Source: Armatimonadota bacterium
GTDB lineage: Bacteria > Armatimonadota > Fimbriimonadia > Fimbriimonadales > ATM1
Direction: 5' to 3'
NCBI GenBank assembly: GCA_003577165.1
Contig: QEUM01000006.1
Coordinates: 54,225-118,224 of the forward strand
DNA: 64,000 bases
The notes below the pieces were generated by a model. It had not been told where the DNA came from. It saw only the letters and a list, made by a program, of their open reading frames with translations, and did not search any database. The stretch's first letter is position 1. Each line of letters starts with the position of its first letter. The position numbers and the translations under genes were made by a program. Below are positions 53,680 to 61,054 of this stretch, one piece after another.

Positions 53680-53838
53680 AAAGTCTGAAAACCCTCCTAT
53701 CTTGGGGACGCCGCCAGGTTACCAGGCTGGGTGCGAGGCGTCGCCCTCCCGGAAGCCGAAGCGGGCCCGAGGGCCTAATCCGCCAAGGAATTCAATAACC
53801 CAGACTCAAAACCGCTCGATCTGCCGCAAAATGGAGGC

Positions 53839-55311
53839 ATGGCCGGCGACCTGACCCTGCGAGAGAAAATCGCCCACCTGCTGCGAAGGTTCGGCCTCGG
53901 AGCGACGCGGGCCGAACTCGACGAACTCGAGAAGTTGGGACTCGAAGGCGCGATCCACCGACTCCTCGATTACGACGCCGTGGATCCCGGCATTGACCCG
54001 AGTCCGTGGGAGTTCGCCTTCACCGAGGGCGACCAACTGAACCTCGACTCGCCGCGATTCGCGCAGTACTGGACCTACCGAATGCTGATGACGCGGCGTC
54101 CGGTCGAGGAGAAACTCACGCTCTTCTGGCACGACCACTTCGCGGTGAGCGCAGCCAAAGTGGAATTCGGGCCGATGATGCTCGAGTATCTCAACACGCT
54201 CCGCTCACACGCCTGCGGCAACTTCCGGACGATGCTCGGCGCGATCAGTCGCGATCCCGCGATGATGCAATGGCTCGATTTGAGTCAGAGCAACAAGTTC
54301 AGCCCGAACGAGAACTTTGCGCGCGAACTGCTCGAACTCTTCACCATGAGCAAGGGATACACGGAGGGCGACGTGAAAGAGGTCGCGCGCGCCTTCACGG
54401 GATGGAGCGCGATCCCCACCTGGCTCGATCCGCAGAAGGGTGATTACCCGGATCAAATCAAACGAACCGTGAAGCAGGGGGGGCCACTCATCCTCTTCAT
54501 CATCGTCCCCCTTCTTCAAGATACGGGAACCAAAACCATCCTCGGTCAAACGGGGAACTTCGACCAGGACGATGTCCTCGACATGCTCGTCGCGCGACCG
54601 GAGACCGCGGAGAACGTCACCACGAAATTGTGGGAGTTCTTCGCCTATCCGAACCCGGAGCCGTCGGTGAAGGCGCGGCTCCAGCGAGCGTTCGTGTCAT
54701 CGAAATACGAAATCCGCCCAGTGCTTCATGAAATCGCCAAGAGCGACGAGTTCTACAGCGCCAAGTGCGTTCGCACGAAAGTGAAATCGCCGGTGGACTT
54801 CACCGTCGCGCTGCTGAGACAACTCGAACTGCAGCCCATCCTCAAATCGCTCCGCAAACCGGATGCGAAACTCGACACGCCGATCGCAAACGAAATCACG
54901 GGAGCCACCGGCTTCCTCGTCGGATGGATGAACCAGCAGGGAATGCTGCTCCTCTACCCGCCCGACGTCGGCGGATGGGAGTGGGGCGAGAAGTGGATCA
55001 CTTCGGCGGCCATGCTCGCGCGAATGCAGACTGCGGACCTCCTCTTCGGAAATGACAAAGAGGTGCGGCCTCTCACGGACTACGTCGCGAAGCAGATCAA
55101 TGGGACCGGCCGCGCGAACTCGCTCGAAGTCGCGCGCGCATTCGCCGACAGATTCGACGCCTCGATCCCGCAACCGAAACTCGAACTGCTCGCCGACGCG
55201 TGCGAAAAACGCGGCGGGCCGCAATCCCTGCTCACGCCGGCCAAGGCCGCCCCTCTGCTCGGAGAGATGGGCAAACTCCTGTTCGGCATGCCTGAATTCA
55301 ACATGGGTTAG
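53839..55311 (+). CDS. DUF1800 family protein without DUF1501 partner
   Basis: 490 residues. Same signature as the copy at 10904: TLREKIAHLLRRFGLGATRAELD, RPVEEKLTLFWHDHFAVSAAKVEFGPMMLEYL, NFARELLELFTMSKGYTEGDVKEVARAFTGWS and QQGMLLLYPPDVGGWEWG. The normal partner DUF1501 is absent; a different anchored protein follows at 55335. No leader visible. A good GGAGG site precedes ATG 53839. The pairing break is unusual for this family. Confidence 0.88.
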   Translation: MAGDLTLREKIAHLLRRFGLGATRAELDELEKLGLEGAIHRLLDYDAVDPGIDPSPWEFAFTEGDQLNLDSPRFAQYWTYRMLMTRRPVEEKLTLFWHDHFAVSAAKVEFGPMMLEYLNTLRSHACGNFRTMLGAISRDPAMMQWLDLSQSNKFSPNENFARELLELFTMSKGYTEGDVKEVARAFTGWSAIPTWLDPQKGDYPDQIKRTVKQGGPLILFIIVPLLQDTGTKTILGQTGNFDQDDVLDMLVARPETAENVTTKLWEFFAYPNPEPSVKARLQRAFVSSKYEIRPVLHEIAKSDEFYSAKCVRTKVKSPVDFTVALLRQLELQPILKSLRKPDAKLDTPIANEITGATGFLVGWMNQQGMLLLYPPDVGGWEWGEKWITSAAMLARMQTADLLFGNDKEVRPLTDYVAKQINGTGRANSLEVARAFADRFDASIPQPKLELLADACEKRGGPQSLLTPAKAAPLLGEMGKLLFGMPEFNMG

Positions 55312-55334
55312 CCGCTTCGCGGTAGATTTTCTGC

Positions 55335-55949
55335 ATGGCCGAATCAGTCCATGCACGCATCGAACGACTTGAACGTTTGCTACGGATGCAGCAGATCTTG
55401 ATTGCGATCCTGCTCCTTGCCATCGGCGCGATCTTCGCTTATGGCTTCTCGCAGGATTCGCGGGAGTTGACACTCAAATCGCTGCGCTTCGTGAACGAAG
55501 ACGGAAAGCCCGCCGCCCTCTTTTATGGAACGAAAGAGGGATTCGAGGGATACGTCTACGGACGCTCCGCAGAGGGACAGGACTACGTCCCCGCTCTCAA
55601 ACTCACCGGCGACAAGACCGGCGGCCAAATCGAACTCTTTGACGAAAAGGGCCGCAAAGTCCTCGATTTCGTGAGGGGCGACAGCGGGGGAGCGATCGCC
55701 GTGTACCACGAGAGCGGCGAAATCTGCGCGTCTCTCTCCGCATGGTCGGATCGAGGATCGCGTCTCGAACTGATGGACACGCGGGGGCGGGAGCGAGCGT
55801 TCCTCGAAGCAGATTTACTCGGCGCTCTGCTCAAAATGAACATCGCGAAGGGGCCTGTGGTCAGCCTCTACACGCTCCTGGATGGAGGTCACCTCGCCCT
55901 CTTCGATGAAAAACTGGATGCGGTCGTAAACCTCCCGCCGCCGAAGTGA
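55335..55949 (+). CDS. Membrane-anchored beta-rich hypothetical protein
   Basis: 204 residues. A helical start (ESVHARIERLERLLRMQQILIAILLLAIGAIFAYGFS) has a basic coiled-coil piece then one transmembrane segment (about 18-36). The rest is repetitive beta structure with a recurring LxxKGRxxxxLxxxxSG type pattern: ELTLKSLRFVNEDGKPAALFYGTKEGFEGYVYG, QIELFDEKGRKVLDFVRGDSGGAIAVYHESGE, RLELMDTRGRERAFLEADLLGALLKMN. It lies 23 bases after the DUF1800 gene and may replace DUF1501 as its partner. No named family. Confidence 0.7.
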   Translation: MAESVHARIERLERLLRMQQILIAILLLAIGAIFAYGFSQDSRELTLKSLRFVNEDGKPAALFYGTKEGFEGYVYGRSAEGQDYVPALKLTGDKTGGQIELFDEKGRKVLDFVRGDSGGAIAVYHESGEICASLSAWSDRGSRLELMDTRGRERAFLEADLLGALLKMNIAKGPVVSLYTLLDGGHLALFDEKLDAVVNLPPPK

Positions 55950-55965
55950 CCGCAGAGGTTCGGCG

Positions 55966-56436
55966 TCAATCGGCTTCCGCGAGAAGCGCGTCGAGATCGA
56001 GCGGGTCCGTCACCATCACGAGTTCGCCCCCCCGCCTCGGCCACTCCGACTCCGGCCTGTCGCGATACAGTTCGAGTCCGTTTCCGTCCGGATCGCTCAA
56101 GTACACCGCCTCGCTCACCCCGTGATCTGCCGCGCCGAGAATCGGCGTTCCCGATTCGATGACACGCTTCACAGCGCGCGCAAGCGAGGCGCGATCCGGA
56201 TACAAGATCGCCGCATGATAAAGGCCGGTTGAGTTCCGGGGGGGCGGCGAGCCGCCTCGGCTCTCCCAGACGTTCAATCCGAGGTGGTGGTGATACCCGC
56301 CCCACGACAAGAACGCCGCCGCCGCGCCGTACCTCTGCTGCACGTCCATCCCGAGCACGTCGCGATAAAACACAACCGCCCTCTCCAAATCCGACACCTT
56401 CAGGTGCACATGGCCAATCACCGGATGCGCTTCCAC
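55966..56436 (-). CDS. VOC-family dioxygenase-like protein
   Basis: 156 residues from GTG 56436, with a GGGGGT site; the longer ATG-less extension is rejected. One full VOC module pair: VIGHVHLKVSDLERAVVFYRDVLGMDVQQRY, GGYHHHLGLNVWESRG, GLYHAAILYPDRASLARAVKRVIESG, EAVYLSDPDGNGLELYRDRP. The metal-binding triad is His (HVHL), His (GLYHAA) and Glu (LELY), as in ring-cleaving and related catechol dioxygenases. Substrate unknown. Convergent with the anchored protein. Confidence 0.87.
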   Translation of the reverse strand: MEAHPVIGHVHLKVSDLERAVVFYRDVLGMDVQQRYGAAAAFLSWGGYHHHLGLNVWESRGGSPPPRNSTGLYHAAILYPDRASLARAVKRVIESGTPILGAADHGVSEAVYLSDPDGNGLELYRDRPESEWPRRGGELVMVTDPLDLDALLAEAD

Positions 56437-56453
56437 ACCCCCATTGTATCGCG

Positions 56454-57119
56454 CTATTCGCCTCTTGGTCGTGTGTGGTCGGCGCACCAACGCCGGTACT
56501 GCTCCCATGTTTGATATCGCAGCTGACCAGGTTCGAAGTTCACCATCGTTCCGCTCAGCCCCGTCGCCTCCAACTCCCTGGCGTGGTCGCCGAGGTACGT
56601 CGCCATGAACCGAGCGCGCTCGCGCCCCGAAGGACGCGCTTTATCTGCAGGGAAGTCCGCCATCATCGCCGACAGGAGCAGGCCGTTGATCACAGGCAGG
56701 ACGATCGGGTGATCGTCTGTTCCGTGGACCTGGAACGCCAGACTCGTCCGCCTCCCGTCTTCGTGCGCAAACCGCTGCACACCGTGCACCGCGTACGATT
56801 CGGGAAACGCCATCACTTCGACGCCTCCGTCGGGCTTGAAACCGGAAAGTTTGGTGGACCAGAAGTTCAGAAACGCTCCCAGGCGAGCCGAGTCAAGTTT
56901 GAGCGCCTTAACCTCCTCCGGGCTCATCAATTGGAGCAGTTCCGTGGCATTTCGAGAGACGGCGGCGGCGAGCGAGTCTCTGGCAACCCGTTCGAGATCC
57001 ACCTCCGCACGCCTCGGCAGCCAGAGCCAGACGGCAACCGCCATCGTCGCAATCACGGCAACGGTGGCAGCCGCCTTGTTCCGACTTCGGGTCCGTGCTT
57101 CACGTGCTTGATGCTTCAT
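56454..57119 (-). CDS. Hypothetical membrane-anchored protein of the pilin cluster
   Basis: 221 residues. A basic N-terminus with one transmembrane segment (AATVAVIATMAVAVWLWLP, about 17-35) and a periplasmic part (LMSPEEVKALKLDSARLGAFLNFW, AHEDGRRTSLAFQVHGTDDHPIVLPVINGLLLSAMMADFP). It ends TWEQYRRWCADHTRPRGE. No recognised family. It is the last gene of the leftward cluster with two pseudopilins, a redoxin and a Cys-rich protein, and has a 30-base gap to the pseudopilin gene. Confidence 0.6.
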   Translation of the reverse strand: MKHQAREARTRSRNKAAATVAVIATMAVAVWLWLPRRAEVDLERVARDSLAAAVSRNATELLQLMSPEEVKALKLDSARLGAFLNFWSTKLSGFKPDGGVEVMAFPESYAVHGVQRFAHEDGRRTSLAFQVHGTDDHPIVLPVINGLLLSAMMADFPADKARPSGRERARFMATYLGDHARELEATGLSGTMVNFEPGQLRYQTWEQYRRWCADHTRPRGE

Positions 57120-57149
57120 GCCCGCGCGGTCCTCTCTTCGCCGCGTGTG

Positions 57150-57749
57150 TTACTCGGCAACGCGCGAGTACCAATCCAGCCAGCCGGCGTTTCCCTTCTG
57201 CAGACGGTTAATGACCTGGCCGCTCAGCAGGACTGCGAGCGCGCGCTTGGTGGTATGCGGTGCGCGCATGTGAGTGCCGGGCTTGTTGCAAAACGCGTCA
57301 AGTGCCAACACCGAAATCTCCTGATATCGAGGGAAATAACCCCGCGTGACACCTCCCGGCCAGCTTGCGACGATGTCCTCATACATCGAAGCTGCGTAAT
57401 GGATATACCCGTCTCTCGAGGCGAGTGACGAGAAGCGAATCGTTTCATCCGGTCCGCAAGGGCTCTCCCATACAGACGCAGGCAATCCGAGCAGCGTTTG
57501 GTTGAAGTAGCTCCATGGAGGGAGCCCATATCTGTATGTCGAGTGATATGTGTCTGTGCCGTCGTAGTCCTGCCTATACACTTCGACGGCGAGATAGATG
57601 GCCTGCAAGCGGGAAACCGAAGTCTGAATCTTGGCCGCGTTTCGCATAGACACAATGACTGGCGTAATGATCGCGACGAGAATGGCGATAATGGATACCG
57701 TAACGAGAGCCTCAATGATCGTAAGGCCCATTTCAGTTCTGCGCTTCAC
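57150..57749 (-). CDS. Pseudopilin with prepilin cleavage motif (1)
   Basis: 199 residues. Prepilin-type N-terminus: EMG|LTIIEALVTVSIIAILVAIITPVIVS with cleavage after Gly and Glu at +5. The C-terminal domain has two Cys (SPCGPDE, DAFCNKP) and mixed alpha-beta segments like the DUF1559/H-X9-DG class of Armatimonadota and Planctomycetes. It belongs to type IV pili or type II secretion pseudopilins; role in assembly unknown. The redoxin gene stop and this start overlap by four bases. Confidence 0.88.
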   Translation of the reverse strand: MKRRTEMGLTIIEALVTVSIIAILVAIITPVIVSMRNAAKIQTSVSRLQAIYLAVEVYRQDYDGTDTYHSTYRYGLPPWSYFNQTLLGLPASVWESPCGPDETIRFSSLASRDGYIHYAASMYEDIVASWPGGVTRGYFPRYQEISVLALDAFCNKPGTHMRAPHTTKRALAVLLSGQVINRLQKGNAGWLDWYSRVAE

Positions 57750-58318
57750 CCCCTCCTCCTAAACTTGCGGATGAATTCCTCCATCGTTTCATTCTTGTGA
57801 GGGCTCGACGTCACGCCAGTTGTCGTGTTGCAGACGAGAATCTGAGGAGCCTCGTCATAGAATTTCCTCGGCACCAACGCTGCAGTCGCATCCAGGATAA
57901 AGCGCAACTTGGGGTGTTTCTCGCGCCAACTTGCGGCAGCTTGGGGCACTTCGCGCGCGACGATTACGGGGATTAGATCGACCACTTCGCACACTTGCTC
58001 GACGAGTGATTCCAGCTGTCCGCATCCTCCGCAGGGAAGAGTCATCACCAAGAGGTCCTTGCCAGAGCGGATCGTTCTGCCCCAGTAGTCGCGAAGGGGA
58101 AGAGTGAGAGGCAGATCAGGAGGAAGAGAGTGCCATCGTTGGTCGATTCGACGCTCCGACGGCGCCTCTCGGCGGTCCGTGCGGTACACCTGAAGCCCGG
58201 TGATTGCTACCATGCCGATACACAATATCCCCGGCCCAATCCAGGCGCTGCGAGCGATCCGACGCGTCGTTCGCCGGATCACTCCGCCATGCGAATCCGC
58301 CCCCAGTTGACTGTCCAT
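57746..58318 (-). CDS. Membrane-anchored thioredoxin-like protein
   Basis: 190 residues. One transmembrane segment (WIGPGILCIGMVAITGLQVY, about 26-45) follows a basic start. The periplasmic part is a thioredoxin-fold sequence with the active site C96-GG-C99 in VMTLPCGGCGQLESLV, an alpha helix, and KLRFILDATAALVPRKFY with a cis-Pro region near PQILVCN. The CGGC site and weak overall likeness suggest a TlpA/ResA-type thiol-disulfide role. Coupled to pseudopilin (1) by ATGA overlap. Confidence 0.75.
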   Translation of the reverse strand: MDSQLGADSHGGVIRRTTRRIARSAWIGPGILCIGMVAITGLQVYRTDRREAPSERRIDQRWHSLPPDLPLTLPLRDYWGRTIRSGKDLLVMTLPCGGCGQLESLVEQVCEVVDLIPVIVAREVPQAAASWREKHPKLRFILDATAALVPRKFYDEAPQILVCNTTTGVTSSPHKNETMEEFIRKFRRRG

Positions 58319-58338
58319 GAAGCAACGCTCCAGAGAGT

Positions 58339-58367
58339 AGTGTAATATGGCTCGCTTCAGTTGTCAA
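58339..58367 (-). promoter_or_regulatory. Sigma-70-like promoter upstream of the redoxin gene
   Basis: On the minus strand, -35 TTGACA at 58367-58362 and -10 TACACT at 58344-58339 with a 17-base spacer, 21 bases before the ATG at 58318. It is a near-perfect -35 in the 249-base gap 58319-58567, in which I see no gene. Confidence 0.65.
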
Positions 58368-58567
58368 CAATTCGCATCGCTAAGAATGAGAAATACTCAG
58401 TAGCTATCCCCGGCCCCCTCAAGCATCGACACGTCTCAACGTTGAAGGCTCACGAGAGGAGTATCGACAGTAGATGGTGATAACCGTTCCGATCCGAGTC
58501 GCAGATTCTGCGGCCGTGTTCTTTTAGCTCGCGCAAATGACTGCGCGCAGGCGTCCGAGAGTTTGCC

Positions 58568-59233
58568 CTACCACTCTCCGATGCGGTGGTGTTCGATGTG
58601 CCAGTCGAAATACAGCATGTTCGTCCCGTCGCCGTGTGCGCTCCGCATCGTGACCGGCTGCTCCTCCCCGATCGGCGCAGGCTCCAGGTCCTCCCAATAG
58701 TGATCGAAGAGGTACACCATGTCCGACGGTTGCTGCAGCGCAGAAAGGCGAATCACCCAGGTTTGTGCGTCAGGATCAACGAATTGCTCGCTCGCGATCT
58801 TGACGGTGTCGTAACTCGTATATACGTTCCTTCGGTCGCCGGGCGATTCACCTGCTGCCAGAAACTCAGTCCCGCGATGTGAGTCGAGCGGACACCAGAA
58901 CTGCTCGGAAGCGACGCCATATCCGGCGACGCATCTTTGCCACTCCTTCGGCCTCGCAATAATCTTGTAGCGGTTTTGCGTCGCCCCATACTCGATGTCG
59001 ACGCTGTGAAGCCAGTACGGCGGCAGAGTTTCGTCATGCTCGGCAGCGTACATTGCGAGGGCTTTGCCGATCTGACTCAGATTGCCCGTACATGTGGTGA
59101 TCTGTGCCTTTCGCTTCGCCCCCACAAGGACTGGTAATGCAATCGCCACTATGAGCGCGATCACACCGAGAACGATGAGCGCCTCCAGTAGGGTCAGCCC
59201 GCGAGCTGAATCGCTATCCCGTGCGGTACGCAT
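58568..59233 (-). CDS. Pseudopilin with prepilin cleavage motif (2)
   Basis: 221 residues. Prepilin leader: RG|LTLLEALIVLGVIALIVAIALPVLVG, with Glu at +5. The body is the DUF1559/H-X9-DG class: QITTCTGNLSQIGKALAMYAAEHDETLPP, FWCPLDSHRG, and the C-terminal AHGDGTNMLYFDWHIEH near the end, which is the H-x-DG-like signature. It has CxG-type Cys pairs in the body. Its start lies 11 bases after the Cys-rich protein gene, so both are likely cotranscribed. Confidence 0.88.
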   Translation of the reverse strand: MRTARDSDSARGLTLLEALIVLGVIALIVAIALPVLVGAKRKAQITTCTGNLSQIGKALAMYAAEHDETLPPYWLHSVDIEYGATQNRYKIIARPKEWQRCVAGYGVASEQFWCPLDSHRGTEFLAAGESPGDRRNVYTSYDTVKIASEQFVDPDAQTWVIRLSALQQPSDMVYLFDHYWEDLEPAPIGEEQPVTMRSAHGDGTNMLYFDWHIEHHRIGEW

Positions 59234-59244
59234 GGTCCACTAAA

Positions 59245-59667
59245 TCAACCCCCCGGATTCTGCCCGGGATCGTAGTACACGCAAGACTTTCGGTAGTAGT
59301 GGATCACTTCAGGTATGGTGCCCTGGCAATTGGAGTGATTATGCCAGATTAATTCAGAGCATCTTGAATCGTAGCAGCCGACGGACTGATTGATACATCC
59401 TTGTAGGTTCTGGGGATCCACGTACTTGTGTGAACCGCCTGGGATGTTGATGCATCCCGTGACTTTGCACGCGGCCTCTCCATTGCAATTCGCTCCACCA
59501 CACGGATCTGCTCCGGTGTCTGAACTGTTGGCCATTAGAGCGCAAGCCAAAAGGGCGTACGTCATGACCAGCGCGTAGTACTTCGCGCCATTACGCGCAA
59601 CGTTTGCACCCACACTGTCCAGCCAATTTCGGTTATTGCTGCTCCTTCCTTGCCCATTGAGACTCAT
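59245..59667 (-). CDS. Cys-rich exported protein of the pilin/redoxin cluster
   Basis: 140 residues from ATG 59667, with AAGGAGG before it. The N-terminal part is hydrophilic, then YYALVMTYALLACALMA (about 31-47) is a signal or anchor. The mature ~93 residues hold nine Cys: DPCGGANCNGEAACKVTGC, GCINQSVGC, SRCSELIW, NCQG and KSCVYYD. Such density suggests an extracellular disulfide-rich protein needing an oxidase or isomerase, and a thioredoxin-fold protein is coded nearby. No family recognised. First gene of the leftward cluster. Confidence 0.72.
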   Translation of the reverse strand: MSLNGQGRSSNNRNWLDSVGANVARNGAKYYALVMTYALLACALMANSSDTGADPCGGANCNGEAACKVTGCINIPGGSHKYVDPQNLQGCINQSVGCYDSRCSELIWHNHSNCQGTIPEVIHYYRKSCVYYDPGQNPGG

Positions 59668-59721
59668 CACTTCCTCCTTGGGTGCCGATATTCCCGGCGC
59701 CATTATGTGCGCCGGAAGTGC

Positions 59722-59740
59722 AGAGAGAGAGAGAGAGAGA
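59722..59740. repeat. (AG)n microsatellite upstream of the Cys-rich gene
   Basis: Nine AG dinucleotides plus one A, uninterrupted, 55 bases before ATG 59667. It is CT-rich on the transcribed minus strand. A slippage-prone promoter-proximal tract could vary expression; no other copy of this length was noticed in the window. Confidence 0.9.
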
Positions 59741-59749
59741 CATCAGAAT

Positions 59750-59765
59750 CTGGTATAAATACCAG
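59750..59765. promoter_or_regulatory. Palindrome between the capsid island and the Cys-rich gene
   Basis: Perfect inverted repeat CTGGTAT-AA-ATACCAG (7-2-7), with a TATAAATA core. It lies 83 bases before the Cys-rich gene and 22 bases after the stop of the connector-like gene. It could be an operator for the leftward cluster or a stem marking the island edge. No T run follows. Confidence 0.55.
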
Positions 59766-59786
59766 CTCAACCCGTTCCCAGCCCCC

Positions 59787-60089
59787 TCAGTGCGCCAGGA
59801 TGAACTTGCACGCCAGGCTGCCCCGGAACGTCCGCCGGACGATCTTCAGCACAGCCAAACTCCGCCCGTCGAACACCAAGGTGTCCGTCGCCACCGTCGA
59901 GTCGTCGTCCGGCACCACGAACAGCAGGATCGGCCGAGTCGCCGCGTCCACCGACGCCTGAGGCGCATACCGCGCCGCAACCGATGGCGGCACGATGCCG
60001 ATCAGCGCCTTCCGTGGGTTCCCGCCCACAGTGAACGTCTCCCCGGCGCGAGCCACAAGCCTGCGAATGCGATGTTGAATCTCTACCAT
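59787..60089 (-). CDS. Head-closure/stopper-like phage protein
   Basis: 100 residues. The pattern IQHRIRRLVARAGETFTVGGNPRKALIGIVPPSVAARY ... PILLFVVPDDDSTVATDTLVFDGRSLAVLKIVRRTF is that of small beta-barrel head-tail joining proteins (stopper or completion type) in siphophage and Mu-like heads. It lies last in the module and overlaps the end of the previous gene by seven bases. Identity to a named family is by pattern only. Confidence 0.62.
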   Translation of the reverse strand: MVEIQHRIRRLVARAGETFTVGGNPRKALIGIVPPSVAARYAPQASVDAATRPILLFVVPDDDSTVATDTLVFDGRSLAVLKIVRRTFRGSLACKFILAH

Positions 60090-60532
60090 CGCTCGCTCTC
60101 CTCATCGGTGAGCCGCTTCTTCGCGATCCGCACGTTCGGACGCGTCGCGAGCGCGTGCGCGACCGACGGCTTCAGATACGGCCGCAGCCGCTCCCATCCC
60201 TGCGCCTTCAAGCCGTAGGGGTCCGCGATGTCCCGCGCGAGATGCCCGGGGGGGCGCGACGCGATCGTCACGTCGCCGAACGACAGCCACTCGCAGGACC
60301 CAGGCTCGCGGAACGCCTGAGCAAGGAACTCGCCTGCAATGATCTCCGTCGCGCCGAGGTTCAGAGTGCTCTGAAGGCCGGCGTTTCCCGTGTCCGCGAT
60401 GTGCGCCGCCAAAACGCTGAACTCGATCGCCGGCAACTGTTCGGATATCAAGTTCGAAATCTCCGTGTCGAAATCGCTCACCGTAATGCGGCACTTGGCC
60501 TTGACGGAACTAACGCTCACCGAGAGCGCCAT
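60083..60532 (-). CDS. Connector/adaptor-like phage head protein
   Basis: 149 residues from ATG 60532, with an AAGGAGG site upstream; an extension to 60550 is less likely. Motifs DFDTEISNLISEQLPAIEFSV and TGNAGLQSTLNLGATEIIAGEFLAQAFREPGSCEWLSFGDVTIA are typical of small alpha-helical adaptor proteins (DUF4054-like) that sit on the portal ring. It follows the capsid and small membrane genes and precedes the stopper-like gene. Overlaps the upstream gene by 23 bases. Confidence 0.65.
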   Translation of the reverse strand: MALSVSVSSVKAKCRITVSDFDTEISNLISEQLPAIEFSVLAAHIADTGNAGLQSTLNLGATEIIAGEFLAQAFREPGSCEWLSFGDVTIASRPPGHLARDIADPYGLKAQGWERLRPYLKPSVAHALATRPNVRIAKKRLTDEESERW

Positions 60533-60776
60533 CGTCTTCCTCCTTTTCAACCAGTCTTCGAAGAAGCTGCGAGTTGCGGCGCACCGCGCCGGTCAGCCTG
60601 CAAATGGCCTTGCGCGTGAACGCCGTTTCGGATTTCAGAGCCTCGAGGCTCGATTCGAGATGTCGGATGAATCGCTCTGCGAACGCGCGCTGCTGCTGAA
60701 AACTCGTTCGAATCATCCAGAGCGAGGCGGTGACGAAGGCGCCCGCAAGCGCGAGCGCCTCCGTGCTTGGTGTCAT
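60510..60776 (-). CDS. Small membrane protein of the capsid island (2)
   Basis: 88 residues from ATG 60776, which overlaps the upstream TGA by four bases. One transmembrane segment (LALAGAFVTASLWMIRTSF, about 7-25) then a charged helix (QQQRAFAERFIRHLESSLEALKSETAFTRKAICRLTGAVRRNSQLLRRLVEKEE). It resembles small holin or spanin-type phage membrane proteins but has no lysis enzyme beside it, so the role is open. Confidence 0.62.
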   Translation of the reverse strand: MTPSTEALALAGAFVTASLWMIRTSFQQQRAFAERFIRHLESSLEALKSETAFTRKAICRLTGAVRRNSQLLRRLVEKEEDDGALGER

Positions 60777-61042
60777 CGCCGCTTGAACGCCCTCTTCAGC
60801 CGTTCGAGCGCGGAGGCAGCCGCCTCGATCTCCGCTCCGAGCGTTTCGAACGCCGAGACCAAGGCGACGCTCTCCGCGTCGCTTCGTCCCGCGAAGTACG
60901 CTCGGAACTTCGTCTCGAAGGCCGCATATGCTTCGCGCAATCGGCCGGCGGAAAGAACGGCAGCAGCCACCGCTCCCACAATTCCGCCGACCCCGAGGCT
61001 GAGAAGGAGCGCCGCGATGGTAAAAGGATCCACTTGCATCAT
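60773..61042 (-). CDS. Small membrane protein of the capsid island (1)
   Basis: 89 residues. One transmembrane segment (IAALLLSLGVGGIVGAVAAAVLSAG, about 9-33) and a long amphipathic helix (REAYAAFETKFRAYFAGRSDAESVALVSAFETLGAEIEAAASALERLKRAFKRR). The small size, place between capsid and connector genes, and ATGA coupling to the next gene suggest a phage-encoded pair. In Mu-like modules this spot often holds genes of unknown role. No named family. Confidence 0.62.
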   Translation of the reverse strand: MMQVDPFTIAALLLSLGVGGIVGAVAAAVLSAGRLREAYAAFETKFRAYFAGRSDAESVALVSAFETLGAEIEAAASALERLKRAFKRR

Positions 61043-61054
61043 TCGTCTGCGCTC

